From Acheta domesticus (Eukaryota > Arthropoda > Insecta > Orthoptera > Gryllidae): a DNA stretch of 64,000 nucleotides. The stretch spans positions 93,366,961-93,430,960 of the forward strand of contig JAHLJT010002630.1 of assembly GCA_031308135.1 (NCBI GenBank), read 5' to 3'. The position numbers were made by a program, and so were the translations under genes. Positions 44,759 to 58,200 of this stretch are shown here, piece after piece (position 1 is the first letter of the stretch; every line of letters starts with the position of its first letter). Below the pieces are notes generated by a model. The model had not been told where the DNA came from and searched no databases. It saw only the letters and a program-made list of their open reading frames with translations.

Positions 44759-46973
44759 CTGCGCACCACACGCAACTTGATTGGGCTGGCGGAGGTCTGG
44801 ATCGGGTGGGTGGTCTGGGTGAAGTGAGCCCAACGACCCACAGTTGATGGGCTGGCGGAGGTCTGGATCGGGTGGGTGGTCTGGGTGAAGTGAGCCCAAT
44901 TACCCACAAGTTGATGGGCTGCGGGAGGTCTGGATCGGGTGAGTGGTCTGGGTGAAGTGAGCCCAATGACCCACAAGTTGATGGGCTGCGGGAGGTCTGG
45001 ATCGGGTGGGTGGTCTGGGTGAAGTGAGCTCAACGACCCACAAGTTGATGGGCTGTGGGAGGTCTGGATCGAGTGGGTGTTCTGGGTGGACTGAGCCCAA
45101 CGACCCACAAGTTGATGAGCTGGGGGAGGTTTGGATGGGGTGGGTGGACTGATGTTTGTGATTTCGGGCACGTCTTCTACACTGTCGACTGTAAGTGTAG
45201 TGCATAATTTTTTCTTGTGAGGTGGCAGTTACCACGACGCCTCGTCGTAGTTGACGCGGTAGTAGCCTGCGCACGCTCCCCCACCACCCACCATCAAGTT
45301 GATGGGCTGGGGGAGGTTTGGATTGGGTGTGTGATCTGGGTGGACTGCGAAAGCACCCAACGACCCACAAGTTGATGGGCTGGTGGAGGTCTGGATCGGG
45401 TGGGTGGTCTGGGTGGACTGATTTTTGTGATTTCGGGCACGTCTACTGCACTGTTGACCGTAAGTGTAGTGCATGTGGCGGTGATTTGCCCCCGCTGGAT
45501 GGCGAGATCTACCGTCCGACAGTCAGCTGGTTTTCTCAATCAGGTACTCCCTGCAACGGGGCACCGCCCCAGCCGGGACAAGCTCTAAGCTCACTACCGG
45601 TCTCCCGGCGTGGGTGCATGTAGGTGTAAGTAAGGAGTAGGATAGGACAAGTAAGAGGAAGGAAAGATCTCGTATTTCCCATAGCCCATTTGGTAGGGTA
45701 CTGCATTCGCCTGTTGGCCGAAGACACCACGGAAAACTACTAATCAGAACAGCCTGCCGCTAGAATTCTCCCCCAGACAGCGACTGAAGTCGCCCTAGCA
45801 ACGTAGCTAGTGTTGAAAATCCTGTCACCGTCGGGACTCAAACCTAGGACCTCCCGTTCAGAGGCACTGTTGGGGCATCAGTGATGCCCTGAACCACCTC
45901 CCCCGACACGGGTGGTCTTTCTTGGACGGTACAATGGACGATACAAAAGGCGTTGTGAAATGCGCGGTGCAAAAGACCCCTTCGGAATGGCTCGTTCTGA
46001 ATGGGATGTTTGGAAAAATGTTTTTGAAATCGCTCTTTTGGAGAGGAAAATTCTGAAAGGGACGTTTCGAAGAGCGAGTTACAAAACGTGATTTCCGATA
46101 AACGTGTGAAGTTCCGAAAGCCGCTTTCTGAAACGTGCGTTTCAAAAGAAAAGTTCAGAATGGCGCGTTTCAAGATGCGCCTTTCGAAAGAAGCATTTCG
46201 AATGGTGTACTTTGAAAGAAGCATTCCGAAAGGGGCATTCCAAAAATAGCGTTCCGAAAGGAGTTCCTAAAAGAGTGTTCCGAAAAGAGCGTTCCGAAAG
46301 GAGTATTCCGAAATGTGAGTTCCGACAGCCGCATTTCTTTAGCCGCGATGTTAAAGGCGCGTTCGGAAAGACGAGTTTTGAAAGTAGCGTTCCAAAAGGA
46401 AGTGTTTCGAAAGTAGTGTGCCAAAAGGTGTGATCTGAAAGGCCCGTTTCAGATTGCGGTCGGTCCAGCAATGAATGCTTAGAAGGGCTTCAACGGGGTG
46501 TCTCGAAAAGTTACCTAAATGGGGTAACTCAAAACTGTAGTGGAGAAGCAACCTCTGTAATATTTCAGATTTAAATGGAATTGACCCGGAGGAGGAATGG
46601 CTCCTACTTACCGCCCTGGAAGACGTTGAAGAGCACCCAGTCGCTGCTGGAGATGTTTTCGATGTTGATGACAATGGAACTTTCGCCGACCTTCAGCCAC
46701 GCTTGCGGCGGGATGGGTTCCGTGGGGACCGTTTCGTTGGCTCTGGAGTAGTACGTCAGATACACCGGATACGTGGCGGGCGTACTCTCGGTTCCGGTCA
46801 GCAGGAACCGCTCCTGGAAAATACATCCCCGCTTACTTGGCGCAGGGAACTTCCCAAGTATACAGGACCTCCAGCAGGAACATGGCGTCTTTCTTAACAC
46901 TCATGGAAGGAAACTAGGACTTACAGTGGGGACCAAATTATTAGACTAAATATTTTTCCTTGACTAAATAATA

Positions 46974-47025
<52 letters not shown>

Positions 47026-49227
47026 AAGGAAAAATATTTAGTCTAAAATTTGGTCCCTTGACTTTGGTCCCTTGGTTTTTTTATTAACTTAATGGATTAT
47101 AATGTATCCTGGGGAGTACCAGAAAAAAGTAGGGGTTTGGAGTGTGATGTCTCTTTAATTGTACTGGGAATGTTTTCATTAGTTAATAGTCGAATGAGGC
47201 AAGGCCAGTCCCTAGAAGTCCTTAAAAACCAAAGATTCCTTGAAATGAATCAGTGCTTTGGAAAAAATCCATGCGTATTCGAGTATGACTAAACTCCATG
47301 CAACAATAGGAAGCGAAGATGGAAAATCTCAAGACACTAAGCAGTCTGGGTTCCAGTGGTCTGCAAATAGCCCTGGCATGTTTCCCATAGAAAAAGTGCG
47401 ATGTACATTTAAAATAAAATAAAAAGTAAAAAGGGGCTTATGTTACAAGTGTAACTTGTTAAATGATGTTTCCCATTCTATGTTTATTGGCAAAAAAATC
47501 ACTTTCAATCCCTCTCCCTAAAAGTTGTAACATTTATTCTGAGATACCTTGTGTTAGCAGATCCCAACATTTACAAATCATATCCACACTGAAGAGAGTT
47601 TGTCACATGTGTTGTCACAGTGTTGCGCGTAGATACAAGGGAGATAATATTTGCGGCTTAGTGCAAGAAGGGCCAATGTCACCTTTTAGTGATATTCGAT
47701 TTGTATAGCCAAGGTGTGCTTTAAAGCCCCTTCTTTCAGTCCGAGAAATACCGAAGTCAAAAGTCCTATTTCGTATTTTCACTATCGATCTTTACGTTGG
47801 CCTATGATTGTTTTGTCGTTTGGATGGTGTAAGAAAACCACCTGTTGTGTAACACTTTGAATACTGACACTGACTCTTTTTGCAGCGAGCCACATATGTA
47901 GATTGGAACTGATGAAATCGTGCCCTCTGTAACATCTCATATGTGCGAACCGTGATATACTGCGATTTTTCTAAGAGCGACACTCAAGGCCACTCAAATC
48001 CCATCTTCGCGATGGAATATGTCACGGCATTTCGCTTCTTTTCTCGGTCTTTGCCGGTAGAAGTCGCATGATCGCAAGCACTGCTTCGTACGGTTGCGAT
48101 CGTGCGAAATCTAGCGGAACGACTGAGAAATGCCGTGACATATTCCATGGCGAAGATGGGATTTGAGTGGCCTTGAGGGTCGCTCTTAGAAAAATCACAA
48201 GTATAGTTCGTCCTATTGCCTTGTCGCAAGTGTTGATGTGCGCCCTTTTAACTGTCGCATATTTATTCCAGGAATTCAATATAAATAATTTCGAAAGAGT
48301 TTATTGTTCTTCTCACTCTTCCAGAAAGAGTTGATCTCCCTCTCCCTCCAAAATAATGGGCCACCCTTCGCGCTGTTGTGTAATGAGCTACGCAAGTGAT
48401 TCACTCTCTCCAGCCGCTTTCAAGGAAAATAAATGCTAATGATATTATACATCGTGTAACATTCAGAATATCGTTCACTTCCATTCTAGACTTTCAAATA
48501 GAAATATGTGTGTGTTGTATTACTTTTTGTAATAACTTCAGGTGTGTTATGAGGTTCAGTTGACTGTCAGTGTGTGCCTGAGTTCATTGCACCAAGCACT
48601 GCCGGCGCTACCTATAGGCAAACTATGGTCCGATTAAAATTAGTTGGTGATTGACAGTTGCGAATGGAAAGGGAACGACGTTGACAGTTTGGGTACCACT
48701 GAGTACATGCTCCCAGGACACGAAAATAAACATTTGAAATAAATTCTTATTAAAGTAACCAAATCATACAATCATATTGTACGAAGCTACAGCTTCAGAA
48801 GCACAATTGTCAATCACCAACTTATTTTAATCGGCCCATAGGCGAGCGCCTAGGGCGCAAACCTCAGGGGGGGGGCGCAAATTTTGTACATTAATTAAAC
48901 AATTCTGGTGGTAACTGAAACTTCATGGTAACTGAATTAATCAAACAATTCGCGAAACAAAAAGCGCGTAAAGCTAAATTTTAATGTTTCATTGAAAGTT
49001 TTGTAAAATCGTTTTTCTTACACTTATTACGATTGCTTTTATACTTCTAAATATCATTTGTCTTATATTTGTGGTACACCTAAATATGTAATATAAAATA
49101 ATTTGTGTTTTATGTGTGTATATATATTTATATGTATATATATATTTATATAATAAATTAAATTATTATATAAATATATAATAATTTATATAATAAATCA
49201 AATTTACTTTTAAAAAATATTTCTAAA

Positions 49228-49264
<37 letters not shown>

Positions 49265-52200
49265 GTTATTGGAGGGGGGCGCAAACATCTAATTTTGCCT
49301 GAGGCGCAAAATAACCTAGCGCCGGTCCTGGTACCAAGTGTTACCGATTACATTGATTAACAATCGAAACTCGTGCATTCGGTTGGGGGATCCCCAACTA
49401 GTCTACAGAAGGATTGTATGTACCTGTGACACGTTGAAGGAGTTGCCTTCTCGAGTGACAGTGACGACCGGGTACCCTGCCGTTTCGCTCCACGCCGTCA
49501 GCGCTGCCTTCAGTTGGTCGTTGGAGAGCTTGGTCACGTCTTGCTTATTCAACTTGACCAGCTCGTCGAAGAGATGGTCGGGCGTAGCGTCGGCCAAGTA
49601 CCTAAGAACCAGGTGCGTGTTTAGGAAGGCATAGGCATGTTTTACCCCAGTTGTTACCTTCAGGGTCGGTTTCGGCCCCCCCCCGGGGTCCATAAAATGC
49701 GTCAATATCGGGGGTCAATATGTGGGGGTCATTAATGTGTCGAAAGAAGAATTTTTGCCATAATATGTGATGTTTTAGATACAAACGTGATTACAAATAA
49801 GCATGTACTTTCTTAAATGAAAAAACCTGTGTCCATTTTTTAAATATTAGTTAATTTGGCAATACAAAAACGAATTCCTACAAGCGTCAACAATTTTCTT
49901 TGGGTTTCATTCTTTTCATGTTTTCAGACTACTTTTTCGTTTCGTACGTACCTCTAACATTATTTGTCACAACTTTGCTATTCGATGTTTGATTGTAGGA
50001 ATGTCTTACGTTTTACGACTCTCCTATCTTTTTATATGGATATTTTCAAAAATAAATTATCTCGATTAGGCGACCGACTATGGATATTTTCAAAAAGAAA
50101 TAAAAAAGGAGTCGAAGTGTGTAAATTGGGGGCTTTTTTATTTCTTGCTTATTTTTTCTTTCTGAACAAATATGTTCATTTCTTTTGTAAATAATAAACA
50201 ATTTACATGTTTCTGGAGTGTTTTTATGCCTCTATAATGCATATTTTGCCTAAAAATCAATTTTTCAAACCAACTTGTGAGTGATTATTGCGGCTCAACC
50301 ATTCGGAATATCCACGTAGTTTATTAGAGAAAATACGCTTAGAATTGTCTAAAGAGTTTATTTTTCAAGTTTCGACGTTTCCTCCCCGGACGTTTCCTCC
50401 CCTGTATTTGTTTTTACGCAAACAGGATAAAAACAATGTCCGTATTCTTTTCTTGATCACTTACCTAGCTTTCAAGTAGGCTTGGACACCTTCTTTGAAG
50501 TTTTCCTCGCCCATAACGTTGCGGATCTGCCGTAGAATTGCTCCACCTGTGACAACATGGAACGACATTATTACCACACTCCTACACCACACAATTTTTA
50601 CAATTAAGCTTTTCCCCTATATGTGTAGAATACATAAAACAGTTTAAGTTTTAGGAAAAGTATACACATGAAAGTCACTCGTATGCTAAGCAAACATCAT
50701 TTCATTATTCCTAATGTCTCAAACTACCGTCTAGTGCGCACGGGGGGTCGAAGATAATTACTTTTTTGCCGTGAGCATGTTGTGAAAAATCTCATTCAAC
50801 GAAATAGCAAAAATTTAATCTTGGGTATCGTGCACTTGATGAGTAAGCAACTCATCACGTACTAGTGTTTGGCAGGTACACGCTCTGATGCGTCCAAAGA
50901 TTGCTTAATGTTCCCGGAAGTATCAACTCCTGCACCCAGTAGTCCCTCCAGTGAAGTAAATATTTTATCTGGCGAGGTTGCGATGTTTTCCTCCCGCCGG
51001 ATGGGGATATCCGGCGCCGACTTACAAGTCCACTTGCCGGGGAATTACCCTCCGGTTGTCTCCCCAGAGGGGCTTCGCCCCAGCTGGCGTACGCTCCAAG
51101 CTCCCGACTGGACATGTATGGTCGTGTAACGCATGTAAGTGTCTGTGCAAGTAAGGAGTGAGGATAGGGCAGGGAAGAGGAAGGAAAGATCGCGCGTTGT
51201 CCTTGTTCCAATTGTTAGGGTACTTCTCCGGCCTTCGCCTGGTGTTGATCGGAGAAGCCACAGGAAACTACCGATCACAGCAGCCGGCCGCTAGAATTCT
51301 CCTCCAGACAGCGGATCATTCGACCTAGCTATTTAGCTAGTGTAGAAAATTCGCCATCGTCTCGACTCATACCGTAGGATCTGGTCAGTGTTGCTGCAGA
51401 AGAATCGAAAATGCTGTCACAGAGATATAGTGCGATTTTTATTACTTTGTCTCTCAAGATCTGGCTTCACGATGGAATATATCACGGTATTTCGCGTCTT
51501 TTTCAGTCGTGCCGCTGGATATCGCATGATCGCCATCGTATCAAGCCTTGCTTGCGATCATGCGGCGGCATCTAGCGGGAGGATCGAGAAAGATGCGAAA
51601 TGCCGAGTGATATTCCATAGGGGCTTGAGAGGCAGCTATGTAAACATCGCACTAGCCTGTAACTATTGCTTTGCCGTCTCTAGTGCCAGCCATTGGTTTG
51701 ATTCTGGACGCATCAACGACTGTCTTTAGTTCCTTAGGTGTAGCTCATGTTTTAATCGCGGGACGTGGCAGTGACATTCCCCTGCTGTGTGGCGAGACCC
51801 GGAGCCGACCTATACATAGGTTTGCAGAGTTTTTCCCAACCTGGTATCTCCAATCAGCGGGGCACCGCCCTAGCCGTGACAAGCTCTAACCTCTCGAGTG
51901 ATCTCCGGACATTTGTAATAGCATGTAATTGTAATGCATGTAATTGTAGAGCGTGTAATTGTGTTTGTAAGAGAGGGGTGACGATAGAAAAAAAAGAGGA
52001 AAGATAGTGCGCGGAAACTGCTCCGGCATTCGCGTGGTGTTATTGAGAGAAACCACGATAAAACTACCAATCAGAGCAACCGGCCACTAGAATTCTCCTC
52101 CAGACAGAGCATCAGGTGACTGGCGAGGGAGCAGGTGGCTGCATTTATACTGTCTCTTGGAGATGGTCCGTGACCCGATTGTTAGTGTAGTACTCCTACA

Positions 52201-55200
52201 TTCGGCTAGTATTGATCGGATGAACCACGGAAATCTACCGCTAGGAGTCTCCTTCGTACAGCGGCTGAATTTGACCGATCAGAGTAGCCGGAAGGTAAAT
52301 GGCGCTTGGCGAGGGAGCCGGTGGCTGAATTGAATTGAATTGCTGACTTATTTTACGTGGCGAGACTCAGACCATTAAGCCTACTCTTCCGTGTCAGAAG
52401 GCAAATTTCGCTACGCTCCTGTCTATCTAGCGGAGAAAGAAGGTATTACTCGGGCGTCGAAACAGTGGATTTGAATTTATCTCGGAGGCTTCATTTGGGC
52501 TTGAGGATCTTTTACATGCAGTAAATCTATTAATATGGGACATGTATATGTGTATATACGTGCTTGCCGTAATAGACACCCCCAGCACGTGTACTTTAGT
52601 TAGGAGACCGAAGTACCAGGGTGGGCACCTGGGCGCTAGCCTCTGATTCACACCCTCGTCGGGTTGGGAAGGGTACAAGTACACCTTTCGACCAACATCC
52701 GGATCCCGCCGGAACGCAGTTAGCCCTCGCGGCAACCTCCCCATACAATGCCAGGGTCTAGGGCCTCCCTGCCAGCTCAGAGCTACTAGCTATCCGGGCT
52801 AGTGCCGGAGTCGGTGCTGTCTTTACGACAACGCGCCACTGACATGCGCCGGGACACCAAGTCCTCCTCTATGCCCAGAGTATTGGGCCAACATGGGACA
52901 GCCGACTTTACTTCCCCTCCGGAAGAAGGCGTTCGAAGGATTTTTTCACCCTTAAAAATCCACGACTTGGAGCAGAATTGAACCGCGAACTGGGACCTAA
53001 CAGTCCGATACGCTAACCGTTTAACCCTTTCACTGCTGCACCCTTTCACCGGTGCGTCGCGCTGCTCTTTCGGGTTCGGGTTCTTTCGGGTGTTGTGGAA
53101 GGCGTGGAATACTTTCCACTTCGTCAGTGCCAGTAAGCCTGGATCTAAAAGAATGACGGAAAGTAAATATGCACCTTATTAAATATATAACAACTAACAA
53201 CAACTGAGAGCGCGCGCGAGAGAAGACCGCACGAAAAAGTATTCAGCACTGCGGAGCGGCCAGCGCGCCTAATGCGTAGCAGTGAAAGGGTTAAACCATC
53301 GCCGGCGCACTCACCCTTGCTGTAGGAGATGGTGCTGAAGTGGTTGCCGATCTGCGTGGGGCTCTTCACGGTGTCGTCGGTGATGGGGGCGGCGCCCTCG
53401 TCGGCGTCCGCGCCGAACACGCCCATCTGCTCGTCGATGACGAAGCGCTCCAGCATGCGCCAGTTGGGGTAGCGCTCGTGCACCACCAGGTACTGCAGGT
53501 AGCGCGCGAAGCCCTCGTTCAGCCAGATGCTGTCCCACCACTGCGTCGTCACCAGGTTGCCGAACCACATGTGCACCAGCTCGTGCGCCACCACGTCCAG
53601 CACGCGCTTGTAGTTTGTGGTGGTGCCCGTCTGCAGGCGGAATCAGGAAGCGTTGAATGATTGATTAATTAGAGGTTCCGGATGCGTCGACTGCTAAGGA
53701 TCTTAGTCACCACCGGTGGAGACCGGTACTGTTGATGGTGCCAGTTAGTGATGAGACATCTATGACTAGGGTTGCCAGACATGTTTTCAGAAAATAGTGA
53801 ACGGGGACAGGGGATTTTTGAATAGAAAATATACAGTCTCTTTATTATTTGGAACACAGATAAGAGTGAGGTTCAGCGTCGACTGCTAAGGATCTTAGTC
53901 ACTACCGGTGGCGACCAGTACGGAAGTCTATTGATGGTGCCAGTTAGTGATGAGACATTTATAACTAGGGTTGCCAGACATATTTTCAGAAAATAGTGAA
54001 TGGGGGCAGGGGATCTTTGAATAATAATGATACATTCTCTTTATTTTAAATAATAAGTGTGAAGTGTGAAGCTGAGCTTTGCATTTGCGTAAAATAGAAT
54101 AAATCTTTTATACATTAGTTCAAATCTTCAAATAAAAATCTCTGTGTGCACTAGGGCCAACACTCATCACGAGTTCGCTGAAGTAGTATACTCAATTTAC
54201 ACATGAAAAGCATTCAAGAAGTACTTTTAGCTTACGTTCGCAGTACTGCGCACTTGAACAAAGATCATTACCAATAGTTACCAACTAAGACAAGTGCATG
54301 GACTTGCGCAATAGCCAGGATTGGTATCAGAGTAAAGACACCTCTAATTGAGATTAAAAACTTGTCACAATGAACATTAAAATGTCTACTAAAACTTGTT
54401 CACTCATACAATAAGTTGATTGTTTTCGTTATTGGATAAGTTATTTTTCCATGTTCAGTATTTCCATTTTTAAATAGTGAATCAGAAATGGAAATAGTGA
54501 ACAGTTCACTCAAATAGAGAAAAGTGGCAACCCTATAGATATCAAACCACGGTTTTTTTACCAATTATCGATTTTCAAAATTGTAACATCGATGTTAATA
54601 AACATGGATTAAAAACCATCTATGTTTTTAAACATCTTTGTTAGTTTTAAAACTGGTTAAGTAATCTAGAAAATTCTTGGGCAACAAAAATTTAACTTTA
54701 CAGTGACCGTGTTTATTAAGTTATAATGAAGATTAACCTGAAAATAATAAGAACAAATAAAAATACCCATTCTGAAAACCTAAACGCCCACATTAATCTC
54801 AAGAGCTCACAGCTATCTGAAATCGCTGAAAAAGCGTACGGGATGAAGAACCTTACGCCCGTGTGCCCTTGATGCAACCGGATGCCTTATGTGCCTTAGT
54901 GCAACCGGATGTCTGACATGCTTTAGTGCAACCCGATGCCTAACGTGCCATAGTACAACCGGATGCCTGATGTACTTTAATGCAATCGAATACCTGACTA
55001 CCTTAGTGCCGCCGGATGCGCGAGGTGCCTTAGTGCAATCGAATGTCTGATGTGTCTTAGTGCAACCTGATGCCTGGCGTGCCTGCCTGATGGTGATTTA
55101 GTGCATCCCGAAGGAGGTGAGGATAGACCCAAAATGCAGAAGCCTGACTTGCGGCGTGTAAAATCCTCCTGCTACTGCTGCTAACTGTAATTCGGCTTGC

Positions 55201-58200
55201 CCGTGAGCATTTCATCCATCACATCACCACTAAAATACTATTTATAATAATACTAAAATAAAAAAATTAAAATATAAAATTAAAAAAGAACTATAATTTT
55301 CCCACTGTCTTCCTTCCTTGCCAATCCTCTCTTTTTTCCTTTATGTCCATCGTCCTACTACCCTAACAGAATAACCTATCAACCCTAATAAAACACCCCT
55401 TTGTTAAACACTCCGGCTTCCCAATCCCCGTCATTGTGCGGAGGAGTGGAGCATTGAGTTTCTAAAAGAAGAGCCCATACGAAGAATCAGATCTGAAGAG
55501 TCGCCAAAAAGGGACGGACAGATCCAAGAGAAAACAACCAGACAAGCGACGACTAACCTTCTGGTTGTAGAGCAGCGACACCTCGCGGTAGGTGACGAGC
55601 GCCCAGTTCTCCATGGCGCCCGACGCGAAGTCCGGGATGGCGGCCATGTCCATCTTGGTCATGGTGGCGTTGTACTTGATGCCCGTGTACCGCTCCAGGA
55701 AGTCGATGGCCGCGGGCCCTTCCACCTGGCTGAGCTGGCCGGCGTTGGAGCCGTCGCTGCCGGCCTTCAGCATGCGCTTGCGCCCCCACGTGCTGTACGG
55801 CACGGGGTTGCCCGGACGCAACTCTTCGTCCGTCTTCGTAAAGGAAGCCTCCTCGTACAAGATGAACGCCAGGAGATACGTGGACATCTTGGGAGTGCGA
55901 TGAAACGCCACGTAGTAGAGGGGATTAGTAGTGGGATTAGCGGTGTACCTGTGGATATGATTGATTGATTGGGGATTCCGGGCGCGTGAACTGTTGTCAT
56001 TAGTCCCGCAAGTGTAGTGTATGTTTTAAAGTGATTTTTAACTTCTTTGAAGGTCCATTAATTTTTAGGAAGACACACATAGAACAAATTTTTTTAAACA
56101 ATCTTTACAAAATTTAAATAATGTTGTAAAGATTATTTAATAAAAGTTGTTCTATCTGCCTAAAAATTAATGGACCTTGAAAAAAGTTAAAATCACTTAA
56201 AAGAGGCAGTCTTGAAATAATTTAATTTGGAATTATAGTGTATGTTTTGTTCCTCCTGAGGTTCCCCGCTGAATGGTGAGATCGTGCGTCGATCCACCTG
56301 TAGGCTATCGGGATTTCCCAATCGGGTATCTTCCAACAGCAAAACAAGCTCGAAGCTCCCGACTGGTCTCGCGAGATGTGTGGCAGTGTATTGCATGTAA
56401 GGGGTGAAGAGAGGACAAAGAAGAGGAAGGGAAGATCGCGCTTGGTCCATGGTCCGTTTGTTAGGGTACTGCTCCGGCATTCGCTTGGTATCGATCGGAG
56501 AAACCACGGAAAACTGATGATCAAAGCAGTCGTCCGCTAGAATTCTCCTCCAGACAGCGACTAAATTTCACCTAGCTTATCTAGCGAGTGTCAAAAACCC
56601 TGCCACCGTCGGAACTTGAACCCAGAACCACCCGGTCAGAGGTACTGTAGTTATATCAGTTGATGCTCTGAGCAACCACTCCCGGTTTGTACCTGTGGAA
56701 GGTGAGCATTTCGCCTTGGCTCAACAATGATTTATGTGTGTGAATTTAATTTCTTTCTAAGGCTTGGTCGAATTCAAAACCATTCTGAAGTATCATATTG
56801 TAACAGCCGGCTGCTTTGATCGGTAATCATCTGGCGTGTGGCCTGTCAGAACCCTACCAAAAGGGCCACGAACCGCGCGCGATCTTTCCTTCGTTATGCT
56901 TATATCCTACTCTCTCCTTTCACACTTACATGCACTACACTACCAGACATTTCGAATCATACAGCTTGTTCCAGCTATGGCGATACCCCGCTGGGGGTAT
57001 ACCTGGAATGGGAAAACCTTGAACCGAAGTGGAGCTCGGCGTCGGACCTCACGTTCCATTGGTTGGTTGATGGATTACTTGTTGCGCGTCAACTGTTATG
57101 ATAATTAGATCGTAAATATAGTGCATGTTTTATTATGGGAAGTAGCGGTGTTCTTTCTCCAGTGGATTTTGGAATTGTGTGCCGACCTACACTTGGCTTG
57201 CGGGGATTTCCCCCACCAGATATCTCTCACCAGAGGGACACAGCCTCAGCCGGGACAAGCTCTAATTTCGCCACTGGTAAGGGATGAAGATAGGACGAGG
57301 AAGAGTAAGAAATGATTTCACGCGGTCTTTGGCCCGTTTGTTAGGATTCCCCCGCCAGTCACGTGGTGTTGATCGGAGAAAGCACGGAAAATACGGATCG
57401 GAGCAGTCGTGCGCGAGAATTCTCCTCCAGAAAGTTGCTGAACTCGACCTAGCTCGGTAGCATCGGTCGAAATTCCTACCACCGTCGAGACTCGAACCCT
57501 AGGACCTCTCTCTCAGACGCATCGCAGTGACACGAGTTCGTGCCCTGAGCCACCTCAGCAGATACGTTCCAGCGGATCTCTGCCAAGTCCCGCGATATAA
57601 CATGAGCCACACTTATGGGACCATTGTAGTAGATGCTTCCAGAAACATTAAATACCCTAATCAAGACATTCCGTCAAATCCGCCGTGGAGTTTCTGAGAA
57701 GTGGCCCTGAAGATGTGTAATTGATCTAAAGGATACGAAAGCAAAGAAAGTGATGTCCGTTTCGCAGAGTCTGATATTTTGACCATTCATATCTAGTCAA
57801 CAATTATTTGCCGGTTGTAGTGATTGAGAAAAGCTTACATGAGATTCGGAAACTGAGGCTGAAGTAAAATAGATCTACAACAGTCACTACTGTTCTCTCT
57901 AACAATCTTCATTATTTTACTTTTGGACTTATTGTTGGTGTATTCGGATCAAACATCCGTAGTCGAAACTTCAGTGCCAAAATCCTTGTTGAAAGTAACA
58001 AGCAAGAAATAGTTGTTTTTAGCACGACAACACTTATAAGCACGACACTACCGCACATGCCGAGAGACCAATTTGGAGCTTAGAGCTTGTCCCGGCTGGG
58101 GGGCGGTGCCCCGTATACCTGGATGTAGGAAGCCACCACGTAAACCGACGTTTAGGTCGGTAACGGATCTCACTATGCTGAGGGGGAAATCACTTCCACC

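Noticed and set aside
44451..45623. Long frames such as 44,455-45,171 minus (238 codons)
   Set aside because: They combine exon 9 in wrong frames with the 67-bp minisatellite; only the exon 9 part has homology support.
46142..46471. Minus-strand 109-codon frame with FRNASF-like repeats
   Set aside because: A minisatellite of ~15-bp period keeps it open; no signal peptide, domain or transcript evidence.
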